Below, piece by piece: positions 62,180-64,000 of a DNA stretch of 64,000 nt; the stretch's first letter is position 1, and each line of letters opens with the position of its first letter. The stretch is taken from contig JAYKKI010000015.1 in the NCBI GenBank assembly GCA_039881145.1, forward strand, positions 28,930,001 to 28,994,000, written 5' to 3'. Source of the stretch: Druceiella hillmani. Lineage: Eukaryota; Arthropoda; Insecta; Lepidoptera; Hepialidae. The position numbers and the translations under genes are program-made. The notes beneath the pieces were generated by a model. It was not told the DNA's origin. It saw only the letters and a list, made by a program, of their open reading frames with translations, and did not search any database.

Positions 62180-62640
62180 AGTCGCGTGCGCTAGTACAAA
62201 GCTACTACGCCAGCCTGCTATCGAGACAGTCATTCGATCGAAGCTATTAGTTAGAAAGAGAAACAGCTATGTTGCTGACGTATAGCGTCAACTCGCTTGA
62301 TCGGCGCGATTGTCCGTTGACCACTTCGGAAATCGAATTTACAAATTCAAAACGGAACATGTTTTATCGGTCTCGTTGAACAGTGCACATCGATCGACCT
62401 TAACGCGTCGTCGTGTGGTCGAGTGCTGCGCGATATAGCTTTCCATGCGACGCAACGTCTCGCGAGTCACTCTTATAAATTTCGTTAAAGTCTCGTAGTA
62501 GCTGGTCGCTGTGCAAGTAGCCCGCGGACTTTATTATGAGTTTTACGGGGAGGCAATAACGTGTCGTAAAGTGGATGGGCGGTAGCTACTACAAACGTTA
62601 TCAGTTGTTTGCCAAATAGCGCCGTAGAGACGGCGGATAT
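62180..62640. other. CpG-rich zone, probable promoter/5' exon region
   Basis: This is the longest CpG-enriched block in the window, with many 'tcg', 'cgatcg' and 'gcgcg' words in AT-rich flanks. Only short frames occur. Its position fits the first exon of a plus-strand gene starting near 62029. Equally, it could be the promoter of the minus-strand gene that ends at 54378, with an ~8 kb intron. Orientation is undecided. Confidence 0.4.
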
Positions 62641-64000
62641 TTTCAATGATTTTATTAAATGTTATAATGTGTTAGAACCCGAACGGCTTTCTGATAGGAC
62701 AAAAAGACTATTCCCGTGCGGGGTTAATAGTTTTTTTTTCTTAAGAAGTAATTAAAAAAAACATATTTTTACTAATTAACTTATCTAATAACCAAATTCT
62801 AGATAACGTTGAAAAATTTTATAAGTGATATATATGTTTAACTCGATGTTGCGTGATCGGGTCGCCGGGCAAAAATACTTATATAAGGCAAAATGTATGC
62901 TTTTTTAGAATGTTATTTGATGGTACCTACGTATATAAATATAGATTTAAATTAGCTACGTTCTGAGATAATACAGAAATATCCCAGCTTCGGTACGTTC
63001 CTAAATCAATACGTTATATTCCACGATATTTATTCTATTCGTTTTAATTAGTACCAGTATCCCGTTGGGTTCTATATTGATCCGGTTTCAGCACGCAACA
63101 AAGTACATATCAAACCATTTCCCCTAAGCGAAATAATTATTTTACTTCCGGTGTTTTGTGCGTGTGTCCGACTGACGTTGGCGTATTTAAATAGTCCGTT
63201 GACCCGGACATATCGAGTTGAGGTCGGGTTTGAGTATCATTATTTGACACAAGTTTAATTTAAAATTACGATGTTTGCATACTGTGTTACTTTGGACGTT
63301 TTGTTGATGTTTGTTTAACGATGTTGTACCGAAATTAAATCTCGATGATCAGTACCCCCTCATTAATTAAATTTCAATGATACGTTACTAATAACAGTTT
63401 TGCCTTTCAGTTTACGAAGCTTTAACTATAACTTAATTATAATACATTTCAAAAGGATTATATTTCGATGTTACAATTGTAAGATCTTTGGAAAATTGAC
63501 ATCCTAGTAATATGATGATTCTCTCTGAAAAGAGTCTCTTTTGAGATTAAGCTGATCTGTACATCCATGTTTCCGTTCTATAAAAACTTCTTATAAAACA
63601 AAGCTTATCGTCTTTTGTTTGTTGATGGAACTTAAACTTGGTTTGGGCATATTACTCGCAAATACAACTTGATGGATCGTCTGATAAATCAAGGCCGAGT
63701 AGAAGTCAAACGGTCATGTCCCAAAATATTCCATCACATTCGCATCGCCACAGCATCAAGAGTCGCGTGACACGACCATTCTGTTAAGAGTAATTTTATT
63801 AAGATAGTAAGTTTCTCAATATTTCGAAGTGGAGCCTATAGTGAAGTACTAATTTGACTTTCAAATGTACATTTTGTCAATATATATGATAGAGCTGCCT
63901 CCGATGATAAGATGTATTTCATGTGAATATTTTGTTCATACCAATACAAAAACATTCAAAAAGGTTTTTATTATTGATTCAAAAGGTTCTTAAGATTTAC
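62641..64000. other. AT-rich non-coding DNA to window end
   Basis: No supported gene or repeat structure. 'cgtgtgtccgactgacgt' near 63160 is ordinary mixed sequence. Confidence 0.5.

Overview
This is a 64 kb stretch of AT-rich eukaryotic nuclear DNA with very low gene density and many repeats. It most likely comes from a moth or butterfly (Lepidoptera). The reasons are spliced-exon signals (polypyrimidine tract, AG acceptor, GT donor), non-LTR retrotransposon remnants of types I know from lepidopteran genomes, a tRNA-derived SINE, and short dispersed repeats (for example 'gacagacagac...aagggttcc', 'agggtacctc...acatgtaaa', 'cacgcttaatctttgcgtt') that I remember as common in lepidopteran introns. 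No database search was possible, so the order-level call rests on memory.

Layout. 1-3 kb: intron-like DNA with two copies of a dispersed repeat and a 190 bp GC/GT/GTGC microsatellite. 3-5.6 kb: a graveyard of a Jockey-like reverse transcriptase, the 3' end of a second non-LTR element and a Tigger/pogo-like transposase remnant. 6-6.6 kb: a CpG-rich island. 8.1-9.5 kb and 60.0-61.6 kb: two copies of one dispersed element that carries a spliced first exon ('MESGFSKANSS...'). The second copy is split by a nested insertion whose relatives lie at 10.4 and 53.5 kb. 14.3 and 26.0 kb: further CpG-rich islands. 22-32 kb: several tandem arrays with periods of 142, 82, 23/19 and 228 bp. 33.8-35.8 kb: a long dead retrotransposon on the minus strand. 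36.6 kb: a G-quadruplex-type tract. 39-41.3 kb: a 201 bp duplication and a 123 bp array interrupted by the SINE. 44.4 kb: two perfect hairpins. 45.4-46.7 kb: a 24 bp minisatellite that is open on both strands. 47.1 kb: a fragment of an arthropod repetitive protein. 48.4-48.7 kb: a 61 bp hairpin array. 56.8 kb: a hAT-like MITE. 58.5-58.9 kb: a foldback element. 62.0-62.6 kb: a TATA-type promoter candidate followed by a CpG-rich zone.

Host genes. Only two exons look genuinely cellular. One is a short plus-strand exon (53937-54040) with an ATG directly behind a good splice acceptor. The other is the last exon (54378-54559) of a minus-strand gene ending in a degenerate thyroglobulin type-1 module with a nearby polyadenylation signal. 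They lie 340 bp apart on opposite strands, so one gene is nested in, or overlaps, an intron of the other. A possible plus-strand first exon with a strong donor ends at 47932. Most of the rest is probably intron or intergenic sequence.

I found no convincing new multi-gene system. The best leads are the TY module that lost one matched disulfide pair, the duplicated spliced-exon element, and the structured tandem arrays.
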